The notes beneath the pieces were generated by a model. The model did not search any database, was not told the origin of the DNA, and was given only the letters and a program-made list of their open reading frames with translations. A program made the position numbers and the translations under genes. Positions 25,191-36,109 of a stretch of 64,000 bases of DNA are shown here, one piece after another (the first letter of the stretch is position 1; the number at the start of each line of letters is the position of its first letter). The stretch is from an uncultured Porphyromonadaceae bacterium (GTDB lineage Bacteria; Bacteroidota; Bacteroidia; Bacteroidales; Muribaculaceae): NCBI GenBank assembly GCA_937989585.1, contig CALKRW010000052.1, positions 62,001-126,000 of the forward strand, in the 5' to 3' direction.

Positions 25191-27503
25191 TTAGAACGGA
25201 TAGCCTATGGCCAGATGTAGGGCGAGCGATTTGCCGAAAGATGTCATGTTGTAGTAGCCCTTTTTGCCGGTGTCCCACGGGGCATGGATGCCGACACCGA
25301 GGTCAAGACGCACGACAAGCATCGAGATGTCCAGTCGCAGACCCGCTCCCGTGCCCAGGGCAAGATCCTTGAGGAAAGTTGACGCCTTCAGTGTTCCTCC
25401 AGGACGCTGTTCGTCGTCCTTCAGCAGCCACACGTTGCCCGAGTCAAGGAAAATCGCGCCATGAAGGGGACCGTAGAGCGGGAAGCGAAGTTCGGCGTTA
25501 GCCTCGAACTTGAACGTACCTGTCTGGTCGAAATAATTGCCGGGAGTATCTTTCGGCGCATGGTACGAACCGGGACCGATTGAACGGACCGTGAAGGCGC
25601 GGACAGAGTTCGCACCGCCGCAATAGAACTGCTCAGCGTACGGTACCTGTGACGAGTTGCCGTAGGCATGTGCCGCTCCGACGGCTCCGCGCATCACCAG
25701 CCATATGTCGCCGCGTCCCAGACGCCGGCCCCACACCAGTTGGGTCTGGCCCTTGACGAACTGCGAGAAAGGTGTGCCGAACAGACGTTTCTCGCCCTTC
25801 TTGCCGCAGGCCTGGTATATTGACCAGAAGAGGTTGCCGGCCTCCTGGACAGTGAAGGTCCAGCTCAGCCTGTTGTCAGAGTCCAGATAGCGGTCCCAGT
25901 TGTAGGAGAACATCATCTGGGGAATATACTGCGAGCGGAAACTCAGTGCCACGGCCTGGTTCTCGTTCATTATCGAATCGAACTCCGCCGTCGTGTTCAT
26001 CAGTTTGGTGTAGGTCAGTTTCAGGGGAGTGAACGACAGGTTGGTGTTTCGGGTCGCCAGCCAGTCGTATGACATCTGCAGGTTGAACTGCGCCATGCGG
26101 AAGAAGTGCGGGCGGTTGAGCAGGTCGGCGTTAAGCGAGAAGCGTGTCCATGAGGTCTCGCGACGACGGCGCGGAATGAACTTCGGCATAAGCAGTCGAG
26201 GGAAAGCCAGCGCTGCGGTCAGTCCGGCCTCGTAGGAGTTGAAGATGCCTCCCGAATTGTCGCCGCCGGTCTGCCATTCGTAGGCGCCGTTCAGTTTGAC
26301 CGAGAGCTGCTCGCCGCCGCCGAAGATGTTCTTGTTGGTGACGCCCAGCTGTATGCCGGGGCCGAGGTACGAGTTGGACTTAGAGGTGACGTCCACTTCC
26401 ACCGAGGCCTCAAGCGGCTGGTCGAGTGTGCAGTCGACAGTGACGTCGAGCACGTGGCGGTGTTGGCTGAATCCTGTGGTGTCAGGCGTGGCCTCGATGT
26501 TGATGGCGTTGAATATTCCCATTCGGGCGAGATAGGTCTGCGTGCGGTCCATGTCGCTGACGCGGAAAATCTTTCCGGGCCTGAAACGCACGGCCTCCTC
26601 GATTGACGCCGGACGAAGCCGCTGGGGCATCATGCGGACGAGTGTCATGCGCTCCATCTGCAGGGTGTCGGGACGGCCGGGTCCGCGGTTGCGGTTGACG
26701 ACTATGGTCACCTTGCCCGTCCGGTAAGGCTCGATAAGCGCATGCGGGATATTCGACGAGAGAGCCAGCCGCAGGTTCACATGCCCCGGGTCGGAGATTG
26801 TGTCGGCCAGATACTCTATGTATTCGGGTCGGAAGAAATAGTAGCCCTTGTTGCGCAGCGAGTTCGCGATCTTGACGCGTGCCGCCGACAGCGAGTCGGT
26901 GCTGTAACGCTGGCCAGGGCGCAGGTAGGGATTCTTACTTGCGATCGAGTCGATGAGCGAGCCGATCACGGTGGTGTCCGGCGGGAACTCGACTGTCTTG
27001 AAGGTATATGCCGGACCTGTCTTGATATTATAGATGACAGACGCCTTGCGCTTGTTCTTTTTGCCGGGGACAATCTCGAAACTTGCGGTGCCGCTGAAGT
27101 AGCCGTTGTTGTCGAGTATCTCGTCGAGCATGTGTGTGCGCAGGTCGGGACGGACATCCGATATTAGCACCGGGTCCTCGACGAACTTCTCGTAGAGCCA
27201 GTGCTTGATGCCCTTTTCGGCGCGTGGCCAGTTGTTGTACACCCACAGTCCCAGCGGGAAGGGATAATGCCATCCCACGAGGCTCCAGTAATTGTTCGGC
27301 GGCACGTCGACGGCATCCGTTATCGCCTCGCGGACTCCGGCGGGAACCTTCTCGCCCACCGAGTCGGGCACGATGTTCACCTTCTTGACACCGGTGTACA
27401 GGGTCTCACCGGGATCGAGGCGGCGCGTGGTCGAGCAGGAGGCGGCAATCGCCGCCACGAGGACGCAAATCAGAAGTCGGTATGTTGTATCTCGGGTAAT
27501 CAT
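25191..27503 (-). CDS. tamL: TamL: BamA/TamA-family outer-membrane assembly lipoprotein
   Basis: 770 aa. Lipobox VAAIAASC (Cys23), which distinguishes the Bacteroidota TamL from proteobacterial TamA. POTRA-type regions fill about 40-400 (TVIGSLIDSIASKNPYLRPG; VRFRPGKIFRVSDMDRTQTY), then a 16-strand Omp85 barrel with YCGGANSVRAFTVRSIGPG (the xRGF-like motif) and the C-terminal GKSLALHLAIGYPF. With TamB it is thought to move proteins or lipids to the outer membrane. Its ATG overlaps the tamB stop by 4 nt. Confidence 0.9.
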   Translation of the reverse strand: MITRDTTYRLLICVLVAAIAASCSTTRRLDPGETLYTGVKKVNIVPDSVGEKVPAGVREAITDAVDVPPNNYWSLVGWHYPFPLGLWVYNNWPRAEKGIKHWLYEKFVEDPVLISDVRPDLRTHMLDEILDNNGYFSGTASFEIVPGKKNKRKASVIYNIKTGPAYTFKTVEFPPDTTVIGSLIDSIASKNPYLRPGQRYSTDSLSAARVKIANSLRNKGYYFFRPEYIEYLADTISDPGHVNLRLALSSNIPHALIEPYRTGKVTIVVNRNRGPGRPDTLQMERMTLVRMMPQRLRPASIEEAVRFRPGKIFRVSDMDRTQTYLARMGIFNAINIEATPDTTGFSQHRHVLDVTVDCTLDQPLEASVEVDVTSKSNSYLGPGIQLGVTNKNIFGGGEQLSVKLNGAYEWQTGGDNSGGIFNSYEAGLTAALAFPRLLMPKFIPRRRRETSWTRFSLNADLLNRPHFFRMAQFNLQMSYDWLATRNTNLSFTPLKLTYTKLMNTTAEFDSIMNENQAVALSFRSQYIPQMMFSYNWDRYLDSDNRLSWTFTVQEAGNLFWSIYQACGKKGEKRLFGTPFSQFVKGQTQLVWGRRLGRGDIWLVMRGAVGAAHAYGNSSQVPYAEQFYCGGANSVRAFTVRSIGPGSYHAPKDTPGNYFDQTGTFKFEANAELRFPLYGPLHGAIFLDSGNVWLLKDDEQRPGGTLKASTFLKDLALGTGAGLRLDISMLVVRLDLGVGIHAPWDTGKKGYYNMTSFGKSLALHLAIGYPF

Positions 27504-30500
27504 TTGCCTGTTGTAATAGTGTCGCTTGGAATTGATTTGTCGCCGGCGGTTGCCGTATCCGGCTCGGCGAACGTGGCCGGAGCGGCCGGAGTGAATTCCT
27601 CGGGATTGAAGATGGTCTGCTGGAGGCGCTTGCGGCGGCGGAAGCGGAACATGTCGCCGAGACGGCTGATCTTGCGCCGGTAGACGAAACCTACGCCCGT
27701 CGAGGTTATCTCACCCTCGAGTATTGACTCGAAGCCGGTCTTGCGGAAGACCTTGACATACATGGTCCCGGCCTTGTTCAGGAGGTACTCCATCGAGATG
27801 TCGTTGAAGAGGTTGTTCGCCACTTCCTCGCCAGGCTGGGTGTCTGTCGAGTAATTGCCTCCGACCGAGACCTTGAAGCGGTCGTTGAACAGCGATTTGG
27901 ACACCTTGTAGGAGTATTGTGTGGTCTGGCGCGAGATTCCTTCGTCAGTCCGGTCGAACTGGTTGATGCCGAAACTCAGGTCGACGCCCTTGATCGTGTT
28001 GGCGGCCCACGAGTTGATCTGCGAGGTGAGGAAGGAGTACAGCGGATTGCCCGAGAGGTTGGCGTTAGCCTTGGTGCCAGGACCGGTGTACATGTTGTAC
28101 AGCAGCATGTTCATCGCCTCGGAGGCGCGTTGTGACGGGGACATTGACTGGAGTTCGTTTGCGATGGTCACGTCATCGCCAGTCGAGAGGTCGAACACGA
28201 CGTTCATGTTGGAGAGGCTTCCGGTGACGCCTACCGACACGTCGAAGTTGACAAGACGGGAGTTCTGTCCCTCCTGGGTTACATTGGCGCGCATCTGGTC
28301 GACGGCATGCAGGTTGAGCGCCGGATCGAGGATGTCTCCCGAGAAGGCCACATACGATCCGTCCTGCAGGTCGAAGGTCTTCTGTGACATTACAGGCGGC
28401 ATGCCGTAGCGCACGAAACCGCCGTTGATGTTGAGGCGTCCTGTCAGGCGTCCAGTTTCCTCGAGGGGAGTCTGGGTGTAGTTGAGCGTGCCTTCGCCCA
28501 GTATCTGCGCCTTGTTCTGGCCCTTGGCGTCGAGGTCGACCGATATTGTGGTGCCTGACTGTATGGTCAGCAGGGCGTTGAGGTTCATCGCCATGCCCGT
28601 CTGCACTAGAGAATCCGCATCGGCTACGGCCGTCGAGTCGTTGAAGTTGACGAAACGCACCATATTGTTGTCGGACTGGCTCTGGAGTTTGTCTTCGGCG
28701 TCGGTCATGATATAGGTCACGTTGGTGCCCGAGTTGAGGCGGGCCCTCGCGTTGATGTCGAGGAATGAGAGCGATCCTCGAGCCGTGGCGTCGAGGTCAA
28801 TGAACGCGCGTCCGTATACCTCGGCACCCTTGGTCGCACGCTGCGACTTGACTATCTGCATGTTGGAGGCCTTCATCGAAAGGTCCAGCCCGATGTCCTC
28901 GAGTGAGCGTATGTCGACGTTGCCGTTGATGTAGAGCGGGTTCTCGTTGCATGCCGTGATGGCGAAGTCGTTGAGGCGAAGTTTGTTGTCATGCACCGGA
29001 ACGCTGTCGGAACTGAGCCGGAAAGTGGTGCCGAGCATATTGACGCGAACTGCCGTCGAGTCGAACTGCATGAAACCGTCGAGCCGCGGGGCCTTCATGT
29101 CGCCCGAGACGTCCATGCGTCCGTTGAGTGTGCCTTCGAGCCGTGCTACGCCGGGCATGAAGGCGTTGACCGTGGATAGCGGGAGGTGAATCAGCGTCAT
29201 GTCGAGCAGGAAGGGTGATGTGCGTGTCGAGTCGTTGAGCGCTCCGTTCAGTGTCAGCGACTTGTGTCCGTTCACCCATAGGGCGACGTCTGCGTTGATA
29301 ACTCCTCCGGGCGAGGTCTGCATGTCGATGTCGGCCTTGAAGTCGCCTACGCGCTCACGTCCGTACAGGAGGTCGCCGAGAGTCATGTCGCCGTTCGCCA
29401 TGAGTTTGCCGTCGTGATAGTTGAACTTGAGGTCGGCCGAGACGTTGCCCTTGATTGCCGGGGCGAACGGATTCAGGGTTATCCAGTCCTGGATGCGTAT
29501 GTCGCTTAGTTTGATTATGAGGTTCTCCTTGCTGTCGTGCTTGCTGTGGTCATGTACATCGGCAGCGAGATTCTCGGTGTAGATGTCGACGGACGATATG
29601 TCGGAACGCATTTTCAGATTGGCGTCGATATGCTTGTTGACGAAGTCGTAGCGCACGAAGTTGTCTTCGTTCACGAGCCACTGTTGAAATCCGATGGTCG
29701 GGTCGAGAGGGCTGAAGTGCAGGGTGGCGGTGGAGTCGGGATTGAGGTCGACGTATGCGCCGAACTCGAAGCCTGTCTTGTTCCGTATGTTACGCTGCTC
29801 GAAGTTCAGTCCGAGACGTCCCGGACGGAAGTAGCCTTTGATGTCGGCGGACGCCCACTCGTCGAAAGTGCCGGGTCGGTTGCGCATCGAGCCGGTATAG
29901 TTCAGCCGGTTGCCGTCCTGTCTGACATCGAAGAACAGCGAGTCAACCTTGGTCTGTCCCGAGGTGATGCCCTCGGCGCTGGCGTCAAGCGAGAAAACCG
30001 TGTCATTGTAGGCCTTTATCTCGAAACTCCTGACGGTCGTATTCATCTGGCTGAGGTATTCCGATACTATGTTGTTGTCTCCGCCCTCGATCACGAATGT
30101 GAATTCGGGCAATCCGTCCTGCAACTGGTCGATGTTTATACGTCGCTCGTCCATCTGGTTCCTGAGGACGGTCATCAATCGACCGGGGACTGTCATGAGG
30201 GAGTCAAGCGGGCGGTATGCGTCGAAGTCGGCCCTGAGGTCGCCGTTGTTCAGCATCAGGCAGGTCATCGAATCGGTGGCGTTCAGTGTGGCACTGATGT
30301 CGTTCATCCTGAGCGGGCCGACCGAGTCGGTGTAGACCATCGAGGGAATTTCGAGTTCGGCCCTGAGTATGGTAGGGCGTTTGGCGTTTGCGGCAGCCTT
30401 CAGGCTCGCCGAGCCTTCGATCTCCATCGGGGTGAGACTGAGTCCAAGTGCGTGCAGGTCGAGTTTGCGCGAATCGGCCTGCACGGTCCACTCGTATGTC

Positions 30501-32368
30501 TCGCCCGAGAGATTGCCCTCGGCGGCTAGTGAAATGTCGGCTCCGGGATTATGGGAGTCGAGGTTTATCGCCGCGTATCCGTCCGCGAGCCTGGCGGTGC
30601 CGCTGATGTTGTCCAGGGCCTGTCTGTTGTAGACCACGTGCCTGAGGTCGATGGTGGCGTCCGCTGTGGTACTGTTGCTGAAGAAGTTGAATCCGCGGCC
30701 AGTGGCGCTGATATCGGCGGTGAGGTTGCCGACACCGAGTGTGGGCATGAAGGCGTCCACGGGGAAGTTGTCGGTGACGAGCGTCAGGTCGTAACTTTCG
30801 GCATTGCCGTGGAAATCTCCGTCGAGGGCGAGCCGCCCCTGGGCGGTGCGGGCGTCGATGTTGCCGCTGTAGTTGCCTCCGGCGAATCGTACGTCTCCGT
30901 CAAGACTTAGCGGCGGAATGCGTACCTCGCCCAAAGTCTGTGCCAGAATCTTGCGCCATGGCGAAAGGTCGCCGATGCGTCCCGAGAGACTTATGTCGCC
31001 CCCCATTCTGTCGGGTGACATGATGTCGGACAGTTGGCCCGAGGCATCGAGGCGCAGCGAGTTCGGGACATTCAGGGCGAGAGTCTCGATGTCCAGTCGC
31101 GCCATAGAGCCGTCAGCGTCAAGTGTCGCATCGATTATTGTGCCGGGATGCAGTCCGGCGAAGTATGGGCTAAGGAAAGGGAACATCAGGGCGAGGTCCG
31201 TGCAGGACAGTTCGCCCTCGGCGTTAATTCCTAATGGTAAAGACGTGTCCTCGACGGGATTGCCGACGCCCATCATGCCCGAAGCGCTCAGGTTCGTGCC
31301 GCCGGGTGTCGTCAGGCGTACTTTCTCGAAATCAAGGCGTGTGGCGCTGACCTTAAGAGTGCCGTCGAGGACGAGGCTGACGCCGCAGCGCTCGGTTCCC
31401 GAGATTTGAAGCGGCACGGTGACATCGGTGGCGCGGTTGAAGAAATTGTTGACGGCCAGATGACCGTCTTTGAGTTGGATATATGCGAAATCCATCCCTG
31501 TCATAGGTGTATAGCCGTGTGTTGTGTAAAGCGCATCGACAGAATCGAAATCCACCCGGCCCACCCGGACTGTCCATGGCTCCGAAGCCACCGCCGCAGT
31601 ATCGGCCGGAGCGACCTTTGTGGCGAGTATCTGTGCCGAGTCAGGCATAATATACGCCGCCTTCATTCCGTGGCCCGAGAAATCAGACACGTCAACTGTC
31701 TGTTTTACGATATCGATTTTGCCTCCGCTCATTCGCGCGTAATCCATGTGGACTCCGAGCGAGTCAATCGTCGGCATCATGTTCATGCGGAAGGTGAAAT
31801 TATGGAGGTCTATTGTCCGGGCATCGATGTTCAGCGGACTGGGGGGAGTCGTGTTAGCGGGAGACGGAGGCGGGCAAGGATTGATATATATGTCGACAAG
31901 ACCGTCAGCCATAGTGGCGTGTTCGACATCGATTTTCAACGGAGAAAGGCGCACTGACGCCGGGTCGAGCCTGACACTGCCAGCCGAGACGACGACGCAT
32001 GTTGCCGAGTCGCGTGTGCCCATCTGATAACGTGCGTCGCTGAGTCGCACGCCCTCCACATCCACATTCATGGCAAGCAGTGGAAGCAGACGCACATTGC
32101 CCTCGAATGCGCGGGCCCGTATCATGGTGTCTCCGTCCTGCACCATGAGCAGACCGTCGAGGGATACTTTGAGCGGGAAAGAAATCCTCAGTCCGTTAAG
32201 GGCGAATTCCGAGCCGGGCCTTGAATTCATGGCCTTGACCACTGACTCCCTGGCCTCGTTCTGGAACCAGAAGGAATACAGACCCGTCAGCAATCCCGCG
32301 ACCATAAGCACTATGCCCATGGCCACCAGGCCTGTAACCTTGAAAATCTTTGCTGCGGGACGTTTCAT
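27500..32368 (-). CDS. tamB: TamB-like translocation/assembly protein
   Basis: 1622 aa. N-terminal signal anchor (VTGLVAMGIVLMVAGLLTGL) near residue 15, then a very long beta-helical, periplasm-spanning region of alternating hydrophobic residues (DLHNFTFRMNMMP, ADISATGRGFNFFS and similar), and the conserved C-terminal DUF490/TamB domain (NGGFVRYGMPPVMSQKTFDL; ISMEYLLNKAGTMYVKVFRK). Works with the TamL barrel encoded next, likely as a lipid or substrate bridge from inner to outer membrane. The extreme C terminus after the domain is a 50-residue Pro/Ala/Thr-rich tail. Confidence 0.9.
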   Translation of the reverse strand: MKRPAAKIFKVTGLVAMGIVLMVAGLLTGLYSFWFQNEARESVVKAMNSRPGSEFALNGLRISFPLKVSLDGLLMVQDGDTMIRARAFEGNVRLLPLLAMNVDVEGVRLSDARYQMGTRDSATCVVVSAGSVRLDPASVRLSPLKIDVEHATMADGLVDIYINPCPPPSPANTTPPSPLNIDARTIDLHNFTFRMNMMPTIDSLGVHMDYARMSGGKIDIVKQTVDVSDFSGHGMKAAYIMPDSAQILATKVAPADTAAVASEPWTVRVGRVDFDSVDALYTTHGYTPMTGMDFAYIQLKDGHLAVNNFFNRATDVTVPLQISGTERCGVSLVLDGTLKVSATRLDFEKVRLTTPGGTNLSASGMMGVGNPVEDTSLPLGINAEGELSCTDLALMFPFLSPYFAGLHPGTIIDATLDADGSMARLDIETLALNVPNSLRLDASGQLSDIMSPDRMGGDISLSGRIGDLSPWRKILAQTLGEVRIPPLSLDGDVRFAGGNYSGNIDARTAQGRLALDGDFHGNAESYDLTLVTDNFPVDAFMPTLGVGNLTADISATGRGFNFFSNSTTADATIDLRHVVYNRQALDNISGTARLADGYAAINLDSHNPGADISLAAEGNLSGETYEWTVQADSRKLDLHALGLSLTPMEIEGSASLKAAANAKRPTILRAELEIPSMVYTDSVGPLRMNDISATLNATDSMTCLMLNNGDLRADFDAYRPLDSLMTVPGRLMTVLRNQMDERRINIDQLQDGLPEFTFVIEGGDNNIVSEYLSQMNTTVRSFEIKAYNDTVFSLDASAEGITSGQTKVDSLFFDVRQDGNRLNYTGSMRNRPGTFDEWASADIKGYFRPGRLGLNFEQRNIRNKTGFEFGAYVDLNPDSTATLHFSPLDPTIGFQQWLVNEDNFVRYDFVNKHIDANLKMRSDISSVDIYTENLAADVHDHSKHDSKENLIIKLSDIRIQDWITLNPFAPAIKGNVSADLKFNYHDGKLMANGDMTLGDLLYGRERVGDFKADIDMQTSPGGVINADVALWVNGHKSLTLNGALNDSTRTSPFLLDMTLIHLPLSTVNAFMPGVARLEGTLNGRMDVSGDMKAPRLDGFMQFDSTAVRVNMLGTTFRLSSDSVPVHDNKLRLNDFAITACNENPLYINGNVDIRSLEDIGLDLSMKASNMQIVKSQRATKGAEVYGRAFIDLDATARGSLSFLDINARARLNSGTNVTYIMTDAEDKLQSQSDNNMVRFVNFNDSTAVADADSLVQTGMAMNLNALLTIQSGTTISVDLDAKGQNKAQILGEGTLNYTQTPLEETGRLTGRLNINGGFVRYGMPPVMSQKTFDLQDGSYVAFSGDILDPALNLHAVDQMRANVTQEGQNSRLVNFDVSVGVTGSLSNMNVVFDLSTGDDVTIANELQSMSPSQRASEAMNMLLYNMYTGPGTKANANLSGNPLYSFLTSQINSWAANTIKGVDLSFGINQFDRTDEGISRQTTQYSYKVSKSLFNDRFKVSVGGNYSTDTQPGEEVANNLFNDISMEYLLNKAGTMYVKVFRKTGFESILEGEITSTGVGFVYRRKISRLGDMFRFRRRKRLQQTIFNPEEFTPAAPATFAEPDTATAGDKSIPSDTITTGK

Positions 32369-32485
32369 TGACTGTCTTTCCGTATTAGGGAACCGAACGT
32401 TTTTCAGTCCATTGTCCCCCTTGGTTCGTGATGGATGAATTTGTGATGGATTCTATAAAAAAACTGCAAGTAGATACTTACGATT

Positions 32486-32513
32486 AGAACAAAGCGACAG
32501 GCTGCTTTGTTCT
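32486..32513. other. 10-bp perfect hairpin in the tamB leader
   Basis: AGAACAAAGC (32486-32495) pairs with GCTTTGTTCT (32504-32513), 8-nt loop, no T-run. It lies in the 250-nt leader between a minus-strand TAnnTTTG box and tamB; may be a leader structure or protein site. Confidence 0.5.
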
Positions 32514-32619
32514 GGACCGGTCGGAAAAACAGCGGCGCCCATACGGAGGCCATGGCTGTCCGAGGACATCGGTATACGCTTAAAACCATATGTATAGTTA
32601 TGTGCAGGGATATGTCTTG

Positions 32620-32627
32620 CAAAGGTA
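32620..32627 (-). promoter_or_regulatory. Candidate tamB promoter -7 element
   Basis: Minus strand TACCTTTG, about 250 nt upstream of the tamB ATG; no good -33. Divergent from the acpP promoter. Confidence 0.4.
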
Positions 32628-32675
32628 ATAAAAAAAGCCCTGATAACATATTTTTGCATTTTAATTGCAGAAAAA

Positions 32676-32707
32676 TTTCACTATATCGGGAATATTACCT
32701 AATTTTG
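32676..32707 (+). promoter_or_regulatory. acpP promoter
   Basis: TTTC (32676-32679), 20-nt spacer, TAATTTTG (32700-32707), 43 nt before the acpP ATG. Confidence 0.65.
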
Positions 32708-32750
32708 CACCGCGAAAAATAGAATTTTAATAATTAAAAACTAAATCATT

Positions 32751-32984
32751 ATGTCTGAAATTGCAGATCGCGTAAAAGCAATCATCGTTGACAAACTCGG
32801 CGTAGACGAGGGTCAAGTAACCGAAACCGCAGCATTCACCACCGACCTTGGCGCCGATTCGCTCGACACCGTTGACCTGATCATGGAATTTGAGAAAGAG
32901 TTTGGCATCAAGATTCCCGACGAGGAAGCCGAGAAGATCCAGACCGTAGGTGACGCAGTAGCCTATATCGAAGCAAACAAATAA
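32751..32984 (+). CDS. acpP: Acyl carrier protein
   Basis: 77 aa, acidic. The phosphopantetheine site is the Ser of GADSLDTVDLIMEFE (about residue 39). Carries growing acyl chains in type II fatty acid synthesis. It is followed by fabF after 197 nt that include a hairpin. Length and sequence are typical. Confidence 0.97.
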   Translation: MSEIADRVKAIIVDKLGVDEGQVTETAAFTTDLGADSLDTVDLIMEFEKEFGIKIPDEEAEKIQTVGDAVAYIEANK

Positions 32985-33054
32985 TTAAGGCACAGCCTTA
33001 AACCAAGGTCTCAGCAGCATGTCAGCAGACATGACACTGCGGCCATAAGCCACA

Positions 33055-33097
33055 CAAGCGAGAGCGCCCGGGCCATGTTTTCGGGCGCGCTTGCTTG
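33055..33097 (+). terminator. Partial terminator/attenuator between acpP and fabF
   Basis: GCGCCCG (33064-33070) pairs with CGGGCGC (33082-33088), with outer CAAGC/GCTTG pairing. No T-run follows, so it may act as a processing site that lets acpP be made in excess over fabF (inference). Confidence 0.45.
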
Positions 33098-33181
33098 ATA
33101 TATCCCCGGCTCTGTCGGACATTAAAAGCCGATGTAGCAGACTTAACCAAATCATTGTAAACTTTCACCCCGACTATATCA

Positions 33182-34450
<1,269 letters not shown>

Positions 34451-34487
34451 GACCGGACAACACGGGTTCATCCCGTCGGATATAAAA

Positions 34488-34531
34488 ACCGAGGCCGCTC
34501 CTGCAAAAGGATGCGGCCTCGGTCCTTTTTT
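34488..34531. terminator. Strong bidirectional terminator after fabF
   Basis: ACCGAGGCCGC (from 34488) pairs with GCGGCCTCGGT (to 34523), then CCTTTTTT on the plus strand and TTTTTATA on the minus strand. It can end both fabF and the minus-strand secreted-protein operon. Confidence 0.85.
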
Positions 34532-34600
34532 CACGCTCGGACACGCCGGACGCAATGTGGATGGTTAATGGCAAAGTCGTGATTACAACCGATAATTAAT

Positions 34601-35161
34601 TTAACGGATGGCCGGTACAGTGCCTTTACCTCCACATGAAGGACAGCGGTCGTGGCTATGTGATGCAGGAACCTCGCGGTTGCACTCATTACAATAATAA
34701 GAACCACCATTGCCGTAAGTCGGCGTGGATGTTCCCGCAATATATCCTTTACCATGACACAATGAACATTGTTTGCTCCCGACAGCACTTCCAGGGTTTC
34801 CTGAGGTACTATTGCCATACCCGCCATATTGGTAGGTGTTTACGGATGGCGTTGCTGTCATATTTCTTGCAACAAAGTCCATGCAGTCATTTCCGATACG
34901 GAATCTCATGTTCTGACATGTCATCGAAATGCATGCATTGGCACCTGCATAATTGGAATATACAATACCCTGCGGAAGAACGTTCACCGGAGTCATTGAA
35001 TATATTTGATTGTTATATGTGACTGTTATCCCTGTCGGGAACATCATCATTTTTGCTTCGGCATCATAGGCTTCACAATAAAAATCTATAGATGCCTGAG
35101 CCGAGACATGATTTGTAAACATTGCAACAACAGCGATGAATATGAACATTAAATTTCTCAT
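34601..35161 (-). CDS. Secreted protein with C-terminal CxxCxGxG-type cysteine module
   Basis: 186 aa. Signal peptide MRNLMFIFIAVVAMFTNHVS. A small unknown N-terminal domain (about 25-110) leads through a Gly/Ser/Tyr linker to a C-terminal module at about 130-186: CSLCHGKGYIAGTS, YYCNECNREVPASHSHD, CPSCGGKG. Eight residues of the Cys/His set are shared with the C terminus of the protein encoded at 36110. The pattern recalls the DnaJ zinc domain but is on an exported protein. Last gene of an AT-rich three-gene operon, 39 nt after the preceding gene. Function unknown; a zinc-binding or disulfide-rich role is an inference. Confidence 0.8.
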   Translation of the reverse strand: MRNLMFIFIAVVAMFTNHVSAQASIDFYCEAYDAEAKMMMFPTGITVTYNNQIYSMTPVNVLPQGIVYSNYAGANACISMTCQNMRFRIGNDCMDFVARNMTATPSVNTYQYGGYGNSTSGNPGSAVGSKQCSLCHGKGYIAGTSTPTYGNGGSYYCNECNREVPASHSHDRCPSCGGKGTVPAIR

Positions 35162-35200
35162 ATCTTATACAATTATTAATTCTTGATTATTTTTAGTCAA

Positions 35201-36103
35201 CTATCTTACCGGGATTTCTACTATGAAACAGTCTGTTTTATCTGGATTATAACATCTTATGAATACTTTATAACCCGCATCGTGAGCCATCATAAAAAGT
35301 GGAATCTTCGCTACCTTCTGCAATGTTTCAGAATTATAATCTTTTAATATATTCTTTTTCGCTTTTTCAAACATTTTCTTTTTCAGATATACCACATTTC
35401 TGTATAATCCCTTTAATTCTATAGTATAAGGATCAATCCTTAGTTTTACTCCTTTCATTTCTAATGGCAAATTGGCCTGTTCATTGTCTAGCATTTTTTG
35501 AAAGAATTGATTAGCAGCCGTAGATTTAGGGGACAATCCGGATTCAGCATCAGATGCCTCTTTATGTTTTTTTACAGACGATGAATCGGGAGATTGAAAC
35601 GTTTTCGTTATTCTTGCTCCAACGGAAGATGAGTCTAATGAAGAATTTTTTGCTAATCCACACCTCATATAGTCATTAAAGATTTCTTCAACAATCAAAT
35701 AGCCCAAGATATTTTCTTCTCTCGCTATTCTTTTGCCAGTGACAGGGTGAATAAAAGGCTCGCTTTCGCCAAGCACTACAATAACATCCCCAACCATTAT
35801 ATCAGGCAAAATATCAGTATATACTTTGTCCTCTCCCTCATATGAAATTATATATTCCCCTCCTGTCAGGCGGGATGTTTTATCATTTTTTTTCTTATTT
35901 GGTACTTTCTCCTTATTATTAGTTATAGACTCGTTTTGTTTTTTTATATTGGATGAAACATTTTCTCTGGATTCGGTTGCTTTATTTTCTGTCTTTTGTG
36001 GAAGTTGAGAATTTCTTCTCCGCTGAATCTGGCATAAAGCATCATCTGTGAAAAATATCAGCAGAGTAAATATAATTGCTATCGTGAAAAACTTGGAATT
36101 CAT
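35201..36103 (-). CDS. Secreted protein of unknown function
   Basis: 300 aa. Signal peptide (KFFTIAIIFTLLIFFTDDALC), then a low-complexity Lys/Asn/Glu/Ser-rich stretch to about residue 80. A beta-type segment follows (GGEYIISYEGEDKVYTDILP, then VGDVIVVLGESEPFIHPVTG) that looks like a short barrel. The C-terminal half has RNVVYLKKKMFEKAKKNIL and KVFIRCYNPDKTDCFIVEIP. No family recognised. It begins 6 nt after the lipoprotein gene, so it is co-translated with it. Markedly AT-rich compared with fabF. Confidence 0.75.
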   Translation of the reverse strand: MNSKFFTIAIIFTLLIFFTDDALCQIQRRRNSQLPQKTENKATESRENVSSNIKKQNESITNNKEKVPNKKKNDKTSRLTGGEYIISYEGEDKVYTDILPDIMVGDVIVVLGESEPFIHPVTGKRIAREENILGYLIVEEIFNDYMRCGLAKNSSLDSSSVGARITKTFQSPDSSSVKKHKEASDAESGLSPKSTAANQFFQKMLDNEQANLPLEMKGVKLRIDPYTIELKGLYRNVVYLKKKMFEKAKKNILKDYNSETLQKVAKIPLFMMAHDAGYKVFIRCYNPDKTDCFIVEIPVR

Positions 36104-36109
36104 AATTTT

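Noticed and set aside
29537..30529. 330-codon plus-strand ORF inside tamB
   Set aside because: Antisense shadow of a GC-rich gene; Val/Glu/Asp-rich nonsense composition, no domain, and tamB is clearly the coding strand.
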